A stretch of DNA of 64,000 nt, from NCBI GenBank assembly GCA_029962745.1, contig CM057156.1, positions 523,029 through 587,028 on the forward strand, given 5' to 3'. The translations under genes were made by a program, and so were the position numbers. Shown here piece after piece: positions 44,925 through 57,460 of this stretch (position 1 is the stretch's first letter; the number at the start of each line of letters is the position of its first letter). This DNA is from Echinometra lucunter (taxonomy: Eukaryota > Echinodermata > Echinoidea > Camarodonta > Echinometridae). The notes under the pieces are model-generated. The model was given only the letters and a program-made list of their open reading frames with translations. It did no database searches and was not told where the DNA came from.

Positions 44925-47335
44925 TTCTTTTAAGTTTATGATGACAGTACAACCCTATATCTATTTCTTTTTCTCAAGGGATTTTGTTTTTGTTGGAGAG
45001 GGCTATTTGGCCTATTTAGAGGCCTATGGATGCTATTTCAGTACTTCAAAGGGCTAAATTGCAATGGGAGCCCCCTTGTACATCATCAGTCCAATATCAG
45101 GGGCGTTCTTCTTCACTGCCCCCATAGGCTCTGCCAGCCGAAGTTGATTGTATTTTAGGCGTTATGCTTGGCATCATTCAAAAACAGATAATAGTTCATC
45201 GAACCTCATGAAATAATAGGCCAATATTACCCCATGGCTATATTATTTGACACTGTCAAAAAAATAGACGTTGTGGTATATCCCTATACCATTTTTCTAA
45301 TGTCCGACAAACATGGTATCACAGTGATCTCATGAGCCAGACAGGCTATCCTTTCACAATGAATGGATAAATGATTGGATGAAAAAATTAATGAATGGAT
45401 AAATACATCAATTATTCAATGAATGAACTAATGGAATGACTGATGAATAAATCAGTTCATAAATTGATAATCAAAATCTATTAATTAATCAATATCAGCA
45501 AAGAGATACATAAGTATGACGGTAGGCCTAATATATTTGGCTGTATATCTCCATAATTACAAGAACATCTGACGAACATCTGAAAACCTAAGGCTCAGTG
45601 AGCTCGGTCTACCCTCAACTTAGGCCAGAATGACAAGATATGTAACATGTCTGCTTGATGCAAAAAAAAAAAAAAAAAAAATCATGTCTTCCGAGATTTA
45701 AAGCAAAGCAATTCCTTCTCGCAATCCCCATGGATCTGTTAACAGAAAACGACATTGTTCTGCTGCCGTGAGTCAGAATTCCTGTGATAATCCAATAATC
45801 TGTGCAAGGGGGGGAGGGAACACAAACTTACTATTTTGGTGCCGAAACTCTTAAATGTGCCTCAGAAGAAAGTTAGAGCTGCTACACCCCCTTCGCCTAA
45901 ATAAGAACCGCTCCTAGTAACTATCATGGGCCTACTAGAAAGCCTCACCGGACATTCTTGGTTTTATCGAAGGCATTTGATGAGTGGAAAATGACCTGAC
46001 TGCCAGGCATACTGTGTCATGAACAAAGGTATCCATCATTGCAGGTGATATTCAATATTGTCAAAAGGTACCGTGTCGTCTTTGTGGAAGTCTACAGGAA
46101 TCTTCAACCTGTGTTCAAACCTTTCCGTGTGTCGTGCCATCTTTCCCTACACTGACCTTGCCGCTGAAACACTCTGAACGCAAATGGTGTGGGATGTACC
46201 TCAGTCTATCCTTGACTTCAGTGACACATTCATGAGGGGTAGAATTAACTTGAAATTCATTCAGTCCGGATAAGCTCCTATTAATCCATTAACACACACT
46301 TGGCACGTCATCATATCCCTGTCAATACAAGATTGTTCAGCCAAAGAAGAAAAAAAAACTTGGATCAGCTAAACTTTAAAGTAAGGAAACATTTGCTTTG
46401 ACCGTATTTATAGTCGATGACAATAATATGTTTGTTTACTTATTGTCTCAGGTCGACCTTCCAAATTCAAGATAAGACCTTAAGAGGTTGAAACAAAATA
46501 AGGGAGAGCAAGAGCATGAAGAGGAGAGAGTGAAAGTCAGTTTCCTTCAGTTTAATATCGATCATTCATAAGACTGATGGAACGTTGATTAGGGAATGTA
46601 AAAACACATCTAATGGTGGTACGCAGGAAGAGGGAGAGGGGGAGCTTACTTTACTTTTGCCACCTATGGATTTATACTTCAACCGGCACTGTAAACCCAT
46701 TGCAAACCAAAGTTTCGCTTTCCTTTGCGGACTTGAAAGAAAATTAACAGTAACAACAAGAGTACGATCCTTAAAACTGCAGAAGGAACCTTTCCAATCA
46801 AATGATTCATATCTAACCCCCTAAGGTCAGTGCTGGTCCCAACTGATAGGGTCTCGATCTCCACATCTTTGACGTGAGTAAACCGAAAACAAGTGATACC
46901 TTCCACCCCTTCCCTTCCACCCCTTCCCGAAAGAGGAAGCCTTGTTGAAGAGAGAGGAAGGGGTATGCATACTGTGGCAACCGGAAGTGCCAACACACAC
47001 TGCTAACAGTTGTGAAAAGCCATCGAGAACATGACTGCCGCTGGGATGGTGTGTAGAGAGTAATCATTCAAATGAAATAACACATAACACGCAGGGCTTA
47101 AACAGCCCTGATTCAGAATCTTCACTGAGAACCATATTTTCTTAACCTATCGTTCTGACTCTTCCCTTGACTGCGGATGGGCTTCAAAATAATTAAGGGA
47201 TAAGAGCAACATCAAATTATGTTTTTATATACTAGTAACTGTTGTCATCAAAATTGTGATTTGCATTATCATTACAATTATCACCAGTTTTTTTTTTTTT
47301 TTATTATTAACGTTGTTGTCGTTAAAAGTATAGTG
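44925..47335. other. 5' intron sequence with ATGAATGG-like degenerate repeats
   Basis: ATGAATGGATAAAT words recur degenerately at 45355-45490, and poly-A lies at 45661-45680. No exon or TIR element is supported elsewhere. Confidence 0.5.
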
Positions 47336-47339
47336 TAAT

Positions 47340-47413
47340 AGCATCAGTAGCAGCAGCAGCAGTAGTAGTAGTAATAGAAGTAGCAGGAGCGGACCCAGGG
47401 ATGACCGAATCGG
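47340..47413. repeat. GCA/GTA triplet array at the gap edge
   Basis: AGCAGCAGCAGTAGTAGTAG runs up to within about 35 bp of the gap. The same triplets continue on the other side. Confidence 0.9.
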
Positions 47414-47913
47414 NNNNNNNNNNNNNNNNNNNNNNNNNNNNNNNNNNNNNNNNNNNNNNNNNNNNNNNNNNNNNNNNNNNNNNNNNNNNNNNNNNNNNNN
47501 NNNNNNNNNNNNNNNNNNNNNNNNNNNNNNNNNNNNNNNNNNNNNNNNNNNNNNNNNNNNNNNNNNNNNNNNNNNNNNNNNNNNNNNNNNNNNNNNNNNN
47601 NNNNNNNNNNNNNNNNNNNNNNNNNNNNNNNNNNNNNNNNNNNNNNNNNNNNNNNNNNNNNNNNNNNNNNNNNNNNNNNNNNNNNNNNNNNNNNNNNNNN
47701 NNNNNNNNNNNNNNNNNNNNNNNNNNNNNNNNNNNNNNNNNNNNNNNNNNNNNNNNNNNNNNNNNNNNNNNNNNNNNNNNNNNNNNNNNNNNNNNNNNNN
47801 NNNNNNNNNNNNNNNNNNNNNNNNNNNNNNNNNNNNNNNNNNNNNNNNNNNNNNNNNNNNNNNNNNNNNNNNNNNNNNNNNNNNNNNNNNNNNNNNNNNN
47901 NNNNNNNNNNNNN
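47414..47913. other. assembly gap of exactly 500 N
   Basis: Placeholder gap inside or beside a TAG triplet array, so the real length of the array is unknown. ORFs spanning it are meaningless. Confidence 0.99.
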
Positions 47914-47946
<33 letters not shown>

Positions 47947-47953
47947 CAGCAGC

Positions 47954-47988
<35 letters not shown>

Positions 47989-48160
47989 CAGTAGTAGCAG
48001 TAGTAGCAGTAGTAGTAGTAGTAGTAGTAGTAGTAGCAGTAGTAGTAGTAGTAGTAGCAGTAGTAGCAGTAGTAGCAGTAGTAGTAGTAGCAGCAGTAGT
48101 AGTAGTAGTAGCAGTAGTAGTAGTAGCAGTAGTAGTAGTAGTAGTAGCAGTAGCAGTAGC

Positions 48161-48192
<32 letters not shown>

Positions 48193-48249
48193 CAGTAGCA
48201 GTAGTAGCAGTAGTAGTAGTAGCGTAGTAGCAGTAGTAGCAGTAGTAGC

Positions 48250-48293
<44 letters not shown>

Positions 48294-48425
48294 CAGTAGC
48301 AGTAGTAGTAGTAGTAGTAGTAGCAGTAGCAGTAGTAGTAGTAGTAGTAGCAGCAGTAGTAGTAGTAGCAGTAGTAGTAGTAGTAGTAGTAGCAGTAGTA
48401 GCAGTAGTAGCAGTAGTAGTAGTAG
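47914..48425. repeat. long TAG/CAG trinucleotide array
   Basis: More than 500 bp of TAG repeats with regularly interspersed CAG, degenerating into GTAGAA words to about 48600. The minus-strand poly-Leu and poly-Tyr ORF is an artefact. Confidence 0.98.
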
Positions 48426-48608
48426 AGTTAGAATAGCACTAGAAGGAGTTAGTAGAAGTAGAAGTACAAGTAGAGTTTGAAGAATTAGAAGTAGATCAAT
48501 AAAAAGTAGAGTTAGGAGAAGCAGAAATAGAAATAGAAATAGAAGAAAAAAGAGTAGAAGCAATCGATCATTAAAGGAGAAGTCGAAGTAGAAGTTGCAG
48601 TTTTAAGC

Positions 48609-48700
48609 AGGGGCGGCGCCACGGTATTTTGACAGGGGGCAAGATGACCCATAGGTGAGTTATTTATGTTTTAAATGAAGAGATACACTCTTCCAAAACA
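48609..48700. mobile_element. left-end fragment of the GGGGCGGCGC hAT-like MITE family
   Basis: CAGGGGCGGCGCCACGGTAT then TTTTGACAGGGGGCAAG and GTTTTAAATGAA follow the same order as the left end of 36191-36535. No right end was found. Confidence 0.72.
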
Positions 48701-49330
48701 GGACGAGAGGGGGGCTGGTAGATAGACATTGTAATATTTGCTATTGTCACACACCTGATAACACAGTCTATCCCTAACAAGTCCATGTAACTATACAGGG
48801 ATGAATTCACATCGTGTTATTTTGACATTTGGCGCTGATGACGTCACAATACGAAGATGCTACGCGGTCTCCGCCACCCTTTTACCACCCCTTGTACCAT
48901 TTCGGGTCGAAATGCGAGACGAGGTAATCACTTGTCAACTAGGTTCCATTTCATCTTCTTATCCTCATCGGAGAATCAGATTGTTTTCATTTCCTCTTGA
49001 CCGTCAGAAATAAGAGATTTGATATATCATTAAGAAGTAGGTCGTGACCCAGATAAGGGGGTTGACCTACATTATACAAGGTCACAGAAAGTGCGGAAGG
49101 GGGAAATAGGAATTAGAAACGACATCAACAAGATTTCCTAGTTGCATTTCATATTCAAATTTTGCTCAGAGATATGACAGTCTGTATGTCAACAAACAAT
49201 TGGTATTTTTTCGTTTTTAGTTTCCCTTTCCTATGGGTGTCTCGACCTAAAATTCTTCTTTCCTCCAGTATGTGCCCCCGGCTCCTTCCAATTGACCGGT
49301 TTTTCATCTCTAACCAACTTACCCTCACCC
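48701..49330. other. 5' intron sequence, nothing firmly recognised
   Basis: A plus-strand ORF at 48801-49013 has no splice support. A perfect CRE palindrome TGACGTCA occurs near 48838. Confidence 0.5.
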
Positions 49331-49334
49331 CTCT

Positions 49335-49547
49335 CTGCTCTCCCCCCCCCCCCCCCTCTCTCTATCTATATCTCTCTCTTTCTTTTTTCTCCTCTCCTGT
49401 CCTCTCTTTTCTTCTCTCCTTTTTCTTTTCTCTTCTCTTATCTTTCTCTTCTCTCCTCTTTTTCCTTCTCTTTCTCTTCCCTTCTCGTCTATTCTCCCCC
49501 TCTTCTCTCTCTTCTCTTCCCTTTCTTTTCCCTATTTCCCTCCAGCT

Positions 49548-49586
<39 letters not shown>

Positions 49587-49592
49587 TTGAAG
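49335..49592. repeat. pyrimidine-rich tract (C run, TCTTTTC, CT array)
   Basis: C17 at about 49341, mixed TTCTC, then a CT microsatellite at 49550-49582. Confidence 0.93.
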
Positions 49593-49599
49593 TTATGAT

Positions 49600-51105
49600 T
49601 TGTTCTCTAAATCCATGAAGATTTCTCGCTTGCTTTACAGGAAGTATTGCCTTTCGAATATGTTTACCCCATTCGATTTGGTTAGGGAAAAAAACGAAGT
49701 TATACAGTGATTCAAATTAAATCAAATCAAATCAAATCAATTCAAACGCCGCGGCTCCGATGAAACCTTTTCCTAATCAACTGAAATACACAACCAAAAG
49801 CCGAAGAAATAGACTGAAATTAACTGGTGAAGACTAGTGCACAGTGTAGATGTAGAGGGCTTTCTCTTGACCATCCCATGGTAGTGTAAATTGCTTCATC
49901 ATTTATCTCCTGAATTCGATAATTGGTCAGTCTGATCGGTTGATTAGGTTACCAAGATGTCATTAGATAATGGTAAAAGCAGTCAGCAATAAACATCGGT
50001 ATTCACTTCGGTTTCCTGAATCTTTAACCAGTATGAAGGCTGGACATTCGTCATGATTATTTCACAGCCGCGTAGTTAAGCCATTTCTTGCTGATTAGAT
50101 TTCATATCTTACAAGGTTAATGGCTTTAAAATGCGCCAGGCTTGCTCTTTGGTTATTCCTTTAGCAATGGGAGGAGGCCGGCGAGTTAGAGGAATCATAA
50201 TGATTAAATTTGAGTAATCCAATCATTGTGATTCAGGACTTCATCAAAGCAGAGCTCGTGGACTCGTCGTCCTTTTAAGAGCAAAATAAGTCCTGCAAAG
50301 TCAATTAATCTTTTAAAATGCAAGCCCGCCCCCATAAAAAATTAAATCATGAGTTTTAAACTTCCAGAATTAAAAAAAAGAAATTAGCCATACTCACGGC
50401 ATGATTAGGCTATGTTCAGTATAAAGGTTAAAAAAATTCAGAAGGAAAAATACTATCCTGTTAATCTTCTAAGAAAATCCAGGGTGCAAAGAGATTCGAT
50501 ACAAAAGTTTTGCAAAGAGAGAGAAAAAAATAAACAACGCATGGTATTATTATTTTTAAAGATTCCCTGAAAACTTAATGGATTTACATTTTTCATTTCG
50601 CTCCAAATCTATACAGGCCTTCAAGGTTTTAACACAGCATTGTTTTCGACGTATGTCACTGTTGTCACAAAAGACAATAATTTATACCATTTCAGGAATA
50701 TAATTGTTTTTATTATTCTCCTTATTTGTTTCCAGTCGTGACTGATTAAGTGCTAAGAATAGCAGCTGTGTGATAGAGGGCAACAAATTGAATTACCGAG
50801 TTAAGGTTAAAATGAAAAACCGCGCACGACTAACTTTATAATAATAAAGTACTACTAAATGACCAGATGGTTACGATTACACAACACCCGTTTAGATGCT
50901 TAACTTGAACTTCCGATTAGGAATCAACTTTGTCAATCCATCTATCTTTACTCGACCTCATCCTGGGTTCAACCCCATCCTACACTCGACCCAATCCTAC
51001 TCGACCCTGTCAATGTTCATTAGAAGTATCGACTTTGATTTGACCAGCAGACAACAGATAAATTATGTCAAATATCTACAGCTTTGTAGGGGTAAAATTT
51101 ACAAT
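49600..51105. other. 5' intron sequence, nothing recognised
   Basis: A short AAATC pentanucleotide array (about 49715-49745) is the only repeat noted. Confidence 0.5.
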
Positions 51106-51149
51106 AATGCTCCCCCCCCCCCCTTCGTCAGAGGGTGTCATAATAATAG

Positions 51150-51215
51150 AGGAAAAACAGACGCGGAAGGAAAAAAACAGACGCGGAAGGAAAAAACAGC
51201 CACGGAAGGAAAAAG
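51150..51215. repeat. about 21-bp tandem repeat, three units
   Basis: GGAAAAAACAGACGCGGAA recurs three times with small changes (the third has CAGCCACGG). Confidence 0.85.
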
Positions 51216-52664
51216 AACGTTGTTATTATCTTTTTTTAAAATAAATTTTTAATAGTTTTTTTTTATATTGCATGTCTGTAGACAATTTTTTTTTTTTTTA
51301 CAGAAGCAGTGAACCATTTTGATTGGTCCACGGGAGCTCTAAGCTGATTCCACAAAATGTCTGCATGGTAAGGCTATTTTCACTTTTGCATCGTATATAC
51401 AAAACAAAATGTGAGCCTACCTCGTAGTATTATGATCTCTCCTATATTTGATTGCTTTAAAAGGTTTGGAGAATTATCATTAAAACTAATTTTCATATGA
51501 CAGCCCTGTGTGAATACATAACTACGGAAAGCAATATAGTGTGCAATTGCAGTTGTTGGACTCTTCCTCCGAAAACGGCTACAATCGTGTGATTTGCAAT
51601 GTGACTTGCCCAAACATTTATTGATGAACGATCAACGCGACCGTATAGTCGCCGTGAAAGGAGGGTGACGAGTCACGTAATAGTAGTGAAATTGATCCTT
51701 CCGAACGTGATTAAAGCATCTGTCACAATAATTACGTCATAATGACAGTACAGGTGGGACTACCCTAAACCTGAGAGGGACTGGGACTAAAAGCTACCCC
51801 GGGAATTTACCTAAATTCGTCATGTCCAATACCAGGCCAACAATATCAAGGGGGCACAGTCACAGAAATTCCTGATATGCAGACCCTTTATCCAATTATC
51901 CTTAATGTCGAACGCGAATCGGGCAAAATTCTTAATAATAAGTCCGCTTCTGTATTGTCCCTTGTATATATGATTTTAAAGTGTACTTTGTGGATATAGA
52001 CGGAAATGCCCTGTAAAGCTGTACTGTATTATGTAAAAATAAATAAATAAATAAATAACAATCTACAAAGCTCATGAAAAATTCATAAGACACACCTCGA
52101 CTTATACGTTTTACAGTTTCATGAGGCCCTTTTAGCTGATCCCTCTTTATGTTTCATCGCCTAATTTTTACTTGTCGTCTGAAAAACTAATAACTGAATT
52201 GTGATTCTGCTCATTTGTTCGTAACTTAACTCACTAAAAGTTAGAATCATCGATAGAAATAACATAGACTTTCACATCACTCAAAAGCTAAAATGCATGT
52301 CTCATTGTTGCCAGTCAATAAGTCGCTTATTTTCAGTCTTAATGTTCATCACGGATACAAACAGAAGACAAAAGTATCTTGTGTAATCTTATCGAGCATA
52401 TCAGCTAACATGATGTACATCATTCCAATTCATATCCGTGTCTAGACACTGATCTTATACAAGATGGGATTCACATGGTTTAGAGTGAATCTTAAGGGTG
52501 TCTAGGCTTTATTATGACTCCATCATCAGATTCCATTCACGGCGAACATTATACATAATACTTTTTCAAATCTGAAAAAAGGACTTAAATGTATACCCAT
52601 ACTTCATTTTAAATGTAATATAGTTTCTTCTTGGTTGACTAGATGTGCATAAACCTGCTTTTTG
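51216..52664. other. 5' intron sequence, nothing recognised
   Basis: T runs at about 51250-51300 and an AAAT array at about 52040. No other feature. Confidence 0.5.
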
Positions 52665-52666
52665 TA

Positions 52667-53284
52667 CACTCTTTAAAAAAATGGTGCGGATTACAACCTT
52701 TTCTTGTCCCACATTTTGGAACCTTCAAAGGTTCTGCAAAGAACCATTAAAGGTTCTTTAAAGGGTTCTAAAGGGATCTTGAGAACCGTTATTAGTTAAT
52801 GAACCTTACGGAGTTCTTGAAAATATAAAGAACCCTTTGAAAAATAGCACTGAACATGGACATACTGAAGCTTTTCGACATGCACTCATCAGAGTAAAAT
52901 CGCATGAATCGCATAAGAACCCTTTATAATAATAATAATAATAATATGCAACATTTATATAGCGCTTAATACAAATGTTTCTAAGCGCTGCATATCATTA
53001 CCCCGGCTTTAGCACGGCTACCCTGATCAGGCGCTCGAGCATTCAAGGAATTTCTTCCTACCGGGTACCCATTTACTACACCTGGGTGGAGAGTGACAAA
53101 TGTAGATAAACGTCTTGCCAAAGGACGCGAGTGCTGCGGTGGGATTTGAACCCCGGACCCTGTGGTTCAAAGTCCGGAGACTTATCCACTGATCCACAAC
53201 ACCTCTACTATAGAACCCCTTTTCTGTAGGGTTCTAAATACGGGACCAAAAAGGGCTCTAACTGACACATTTTCTCTAAGAGTG
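52667..53284. mobile_element. mariner-type AGAACC-rich MITE interrupted by a SINE
   Basis: Flanked by TA (52665-52666 and 53285-53286). The left end CACTCTTTAAAAAAAT and right end ATTTTCTCTAAGAGTG are inverted repeats with few mismatches. The interior is packed with GGTTCT/AGAACC words. The SINE at 52927-53204 splits it. Without the SINE it would be about 340 bp. A second, terminus-less copy is at 10677-11130. Confidence 0.83.
52927..53204 (-). mobile_element. tRNA-derived SINE, family A, minus orientation
   Basis: ATAATA tail at the left, GCAACATTTATATAGCGCTT, CACCTGGGTGGAGAGTGACA, inverted B-box GGATTTGAACC and a head ending TCCACTGATCCACAACACCT. It aligns along its full length, inverted, with 10711-10987. 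AGAACCC(C)TT on both sides may be the target duplication. Confidence 0.88.
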
Positions 53285-53286
53285 TA

Positions 53287-54165
53287 TGTCAGAAATCGTG
53301 AATGGAAAATAGGAAAGCATAAAACAAACTACCGACTGGAGTATTAAATCAAGAAGGGTAGACATATCTATCACAATATGATCATGATAAGTTTATTCGA
53401 AGTAATTCGTTCGTTTGTTAAAATGGTAAATTTATATTTTTTCTTTGCAAGAGATATTCCATTCGATGCCTTTTTGGACTATGTTCTCTCTTTTATTTTA
53501 TCATCTAGTTAGCCCCCCCCCCCTTCCTGAAGCCCAGACTTCCCCAATATTCATTGACGATTTTCTATAACAGAAAGGAGAAAAGTAAATTACAACGCTA
53601 AAGAATGAATAAATTAACGGAAGCATTACAAATTACACAAGTTTGTGGGGAAAAGTAATTAAAAAGAATGATGTCATCCTGTCAATTATTGTTTTCTCCT
53701 TTCTTCTTTTTTTGTGTTTATTTTATTTTTAGTTTTTTTTTTCTTTCTTTCGATTGCGTGGCTATCACATCCAAGGTCCACGTGCACTGCTCAGCATTTA
53801 AGAGGAAATGAAGTTCAAAGTAATGACACTGAACAAACTAAATGACTCACAAAGAATGTCTGGTCAAAAATAATTAAGCGGTTTCCTAGATCGAAACTGA
53901 CAGTAAATATATAACTTATAACGAAAATGTTTAACTGACTTCAGTAAAAGAAAAAAGTTATCGTGTGAAATAACTGCATGCAGAGAAATATGACGAATGC
54001 AATACAGTGATGGGTTAAAATATTTTAGCTCGAATTTGTACAGAGCTTCAGTGAGCCATTTATACATAATTAAGATGACACAATCGTGTTAATATACTTT
54101 TCCATTCATGTGTAATCAATAGATGCATTCATCATGTTCATTGATGGAGTTATATGTGAACTCAC
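53287..54165. other. 5' intron sequence, nothing recognised
   Basis: C11 run at about 53513 and T/C-rich stretch at 53695-53750. Confidence 0.5.
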
Positions 54166-54271
54166 CTCCAGATGAGCAATCTGTTGATAAATGCGTAAAT
54201 CCTTTGGCAAGGCTTTGGGGGACTCCTAATCTCTTCTCACTCTTAAGCGCTTCAAAAGCTGACCAAAATCG
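54166..54271 (-). CDS. likely upstream exon of the FN3 gene (5' UTR or coding)
   Basis: The minus strand has an excellent acceptor (T17 followed by AG) and a consensus donor (CATCTGGAG then GTGAGT), bounding 106 bases. The phase 0 frame is open throughout, exits in phase 1, and joins in frame with the signal-peptide exon at 40035-40187, whose own upstream frame is open. Chance openness over 35 codons is not rare, so the exon may be 5' UTR, consistent with the ATG and signal peptide lying in the next exon. No recognisable domain (the peptide includes FWSAFEALKSEKR). A further exon must lie to the right. A possible donor GTAACT is near 54487. Confidence 0.42.
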
Positions 54272-54790
54272 CTAAAAAAAAAAAAAAAAGTATCTGAAGT
54301 ATTCTACATTTCGTCGCTCAATTTAATTTCCCATCGGATGCGTCATAATCTAAAATCAGTTACATTCACGAACTAATTCAGCCTCTGTTGGAGTATTGAC
54401 CATACAGACAGACAGAGAAATGATATTCAACCAGTCTAAGATCCCAGATCCACGATGAGACAGTCCATGTATGAAGAGCAGATTAAGTTACTTCTGATAT
54501 CAGTTCCTGGATCATACTGAGTAGCATGGACTCCGTGCTAGAGAAGTTATCTGATACTGGAATTTGAACGGAGCTGTTTCGCGCGACTCGAGGGGAAAGT
54601 TTGATACTTCGGCAGACGAGCGGCCGCTCGGAATCGAGTTACGTACAAAGTGCATGCAGTGAGTGAGATCATCAAGCCCGTTCACACTGAATCATTTACC
54701 TTCCTGATCAGCAGTGTGAACTGTGCTTTCTGAGTTGGTCAGCTGATTCATCCGTTAATAGACTAGTATAGCAAGATGTAGGTTATATGA
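54272..54790 (-). promoter_or_regulatory. possible promoter and first-exon region of the minus-strand gene
   Basis: This stretch is less repetitive and has a local CpG-richer patch at 54570-54630 (GCGCGACTCGAGG, GAGCGGCCGCTCGG). It lies immediately upstream of the best-supported 5' exon. An inverted pair TTCACACTG/CAGTGTGAA occurs at about 54681-54720. No TATA box or initiator is identified with confidence. The assignment is inference from position. Confidence 0.22.
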
Positions 54791-54847
54791 TTATAACGAT
54801 TCCATATGCAGTCATCAGGTGTGGTTTTACCGGGTGAGGAGGCTCGC

Positions 54848-54876
54848 GGGGGGGGGGGGGGGGGGGGGGGGGGGGG
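54848..54876. repeat. poly-G run of about 29 bases
   Basis: Uninterrupted G tract, a likely G-quadruplex former and sequencing trouble spot. Confidence 0.96.
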
Positions 54877-55075
54877 CTCAGAATAAAAAAAAAACGGATT
54901 TCAAGTAGGAGCAATTTTTTCTTCGGTGTTCTTTGGTTCAGTTTGCAAAAAATGTGTATGAAAGTATATGGCTAAAAGAAAAAACCGATTGGGCCTATTG
55001 ATTTTGTAGGATAAATTTCAGAAAGCATCAAGAATTTGCAAACTCTCACCAAAAAGGCCTTTATTAATTATCAAT

Positions 55076-55275
55076 GAGGAGGCGCTGTGGCTCAGTGGTG
55101 GAACAGTGGTCTCGTAACCGGGAGTACCCGGGTTCGAAACCAAGTGGATGCGCTGATGCCCTTTGGTAAGATATTAATCCTCATTACCAAGTGCTTCGGA
55201 TGGACTTAAAGCTGTCGGTTCCCTGGTTACTTACTAACAAGCATACATATGCTTTCTCAGCAGTCAGGTAAAATA
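55076..55275 (+). mobile_element. tRNA-derived SINE, family B, plus orientation
   Basis: A-box TGGCTCAGTGG at 55088-55098 and B-box GGTTCGAAACC at 55131-55141, followed by the same body as the copy at 8757-8955 (ATTAATCCTCATTACCAAGT). Confidence 0.9.
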
Positions 55276-55365
55276 ACCACACATTTCACCATTTCAATAT
55301 TGATCTAGGTGTTCCATCCCGTTGTAAGGAAATGTTTATTTGTATAGGCCTACGCAAAAGTCAAT

Positions 55366-55523
55366 GGGAGCGTTTCATCAATATTTTTTGTCTGACAGGT
55401 TGTCAGATCTGACATCTTTCCTTGATTTTGATTGGCTGAGAAGCATTGTTACTATGGCAACTGTCGGGTAAAACAGACTTTGTCGGATAAAACATCTGAC
55501 AAGTCCTTTCATGAAACGCTCCC
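55366..55523. mobile_element. 158-bp MITE with GGGAGCGTTTCAT ends
   Basis: GGGAGCGTTTCATCAA at the left and TTTCATGAAACGCTCCC at the right are inverted repeats. The interior GTCTGACAGGTTGTCAGA/TCTGACAAGTCC extends the hairpin. Related by its ends to 14372-14514. The centre contains TTGATTTTGATTGGCTGAGA, also resembling that family. Confidence 0.85.
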
Positions 55524-55529
55524 CATGCG

Positions 55530-56500
55530 GAGGCTCACCTTAAATGCAACATAGCCCTCTGTTACCCTCAGTAAACACTCTCGTAGATGATTATGCTGAA
55601 CAGAAGTAATTTGATGTTTAGACAGGATAATGAAATTCTATTATTATCTATTCGATGAGAGCAGAACAAAAAAAACGCTCAGACAACAATTTGCTTCCAA
55701 CCATATAGAGGGCGCACTCATGAATTCTCAATGCATGAGAAGTTGGCTCTTGTGATGGATAATATTTCGAGGTGGACGTACACATACATGGAGGTGAAAA
55801 AAAACAACTCATGCAACATGTTAATTTTCGTAATCAGAATGGATTTAAGAAAAAAAAAACTATTATGCACAGCTAAACCAAGACTTTTTCCATGTATATA
55901 CTCGTTAGCACTGATATTAAGGTCAAGGAGAATAAACAACTATTAGTAAGCCCATATAAATTTAGTGACGAATGAAAAATCAATGCATGAAAAAAATGAC
56001 GTCAGTAATATTTCTGTCAAAATATACAGTCAAATAACGATTCATTTTATCCAGCATAATGTTTCAGCTTCTGATTTTCGAATGCCATTTTATTTCTTCT
56101 TAGAATATAGAATAACTTATACAAGCAATACTTGCAACGACACGTTAAATATTGTTGATATCTAAGGGTAATCAGTCGTGGTAGACGTGAGTTTAACATT
56201 ATAAAATACTGAATATTTTTAAATCATAAAAAACTTAAAAGAAAAAAATTTATGCAACATGCAGTTACTTAGATCATGTAGATTATAGGTTATTAGCTTA
56301 CTGGGTACCATCGTCTATGAAACACCTCTCCTGCTAACTATACTGCTTCAGAAAATTTCAATTAAGCATGTTTAGTGCAGACTGTAAACGGCCCGCAATA
56401 TGATTATATTTTATAAAGAACTGGATTTCGACAACAACAAAACTTTATCTTCAGCCATCGGGTATATGTCTTCACATAACTTTTATGGTGATGTATATGA
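55530..56500. other. flanking sequence, nothing recognised
   Basis: AT-rich. Short ORFs at 55718-55946 on both strands lack any supporting signal. Confidence 0.5.
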
Positions 56501-56502
56501 GT

Positions 56503-56533
56503 CCCCCCGCCCCTCCCCCCCCCCCCCCCCCGA
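56503..56533. repeat. C-rich homopolymer tract
   Basis: CCCCTCC followed by C16-17. Confidence 0.92.
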
Positions 56534-57282
56534 GGAGAAGGGTTTTCCTCAAGCACTTATGCATGTGCTAAAGATGTATTGAGGGTAATAAGGTGTCCAA
56601 TATCACTCTCTATCAAATTAGCCTGCCCCTATTATAGACATGAAAGAAAGGTGATATTTGGAGTCCTTTGAACTAAAAAAAAAAAAAAAAAAAAATGGGA
56701 ACAGTCACCTGGAAGAGGTGCAAGACTGAAAAATTCTCAATTCACCCTCACCAAATACGGATGCTTTGTACTGTTTTGTCACTTTCTGTTAAATTTTCAT
56801 TATTCTGTTTTCTTTTCTTTTTAAGTTTCCTTTTGAATTGATATTTTCATAATTTGCAGAATTTGTTTGTTTGTTGGTTGGTTGGTTGATTATTTTGATT
56901 TCATTTCCTTCGTTTTGATATGTTTGTTTTCTTTTGTTTTGTTTTATGTTTTTATTTGTAGCATATCTCCTACTGATACTGCAGTGAAATCCGGGGGGAG
57001 AGGGTCTTTTTTCCTTTATTTCCCCAACTTGTTTCTAATTTCACAATAGTGTGTCTGTAAAGTAATATAACGTTCGAGAAATAATGATCAAGTGAAGAAA
57101 AGGGCATCCGTCTTGTCTGTCTTATAACTGCATAAATATTTATTCAGTGGTTGAACGTGATTCGTGAAATTATACGATTTTATATGAAATGACTATTAGC
57201 AGGGTCCCTAATCATAGCCTTCTTTCCAGGATACTTCTTGGTTTATGATGGGTATCTTTCAAGGCTTATCTCTAGCACAATA
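56534..57282. other. AT-rich sequence with a poly-A run
   Basis: A20 at about 56675. T-rich stretch with TTGG/GTTT words at 56800-56960. No other feature. Confidence 0.5.
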
Positions 57283-57460
57283 AAAAAAACTACTTTCGAA
57301 AAATCAACTTAAGGCAACTTTGATAGTCCTGTCTATCATCGCCCCTAAGAAATGTGCGAACATTACAATGGCCTGTTACGTAATCCGAACATGATTTTTA
57401 TGGGCAGTACAATAGGCTTATGAAAATGCACTTGAGTTGATTTTTCGAACGTAGTTTTTA
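57283..57460. mobile_element. 178-bp MITE with AAAACTAC(T/G)TTCGAAAAATC ends
   Basis: AAAACTACTTTCGAAAAATC followed by AACTTAA at the left is matched, inverted, at the right with one or two differences, giving arms of about 27 bp. No coding capacity. Confidence 0.85.

Noticed and set aside
47322..48563. 413-codon minus-strand ORF
   Set aside because: It crosses a 500-N gap and otherwise translates the TAG/CAG array.
55088..55141. Possible functional tRNA genes at the A/B boxes of the SINEs
   Set aside because: Acceptor stems do not pair, heads continue into SINE bodies, and several copies of each family exist, so these are SINE promoters.
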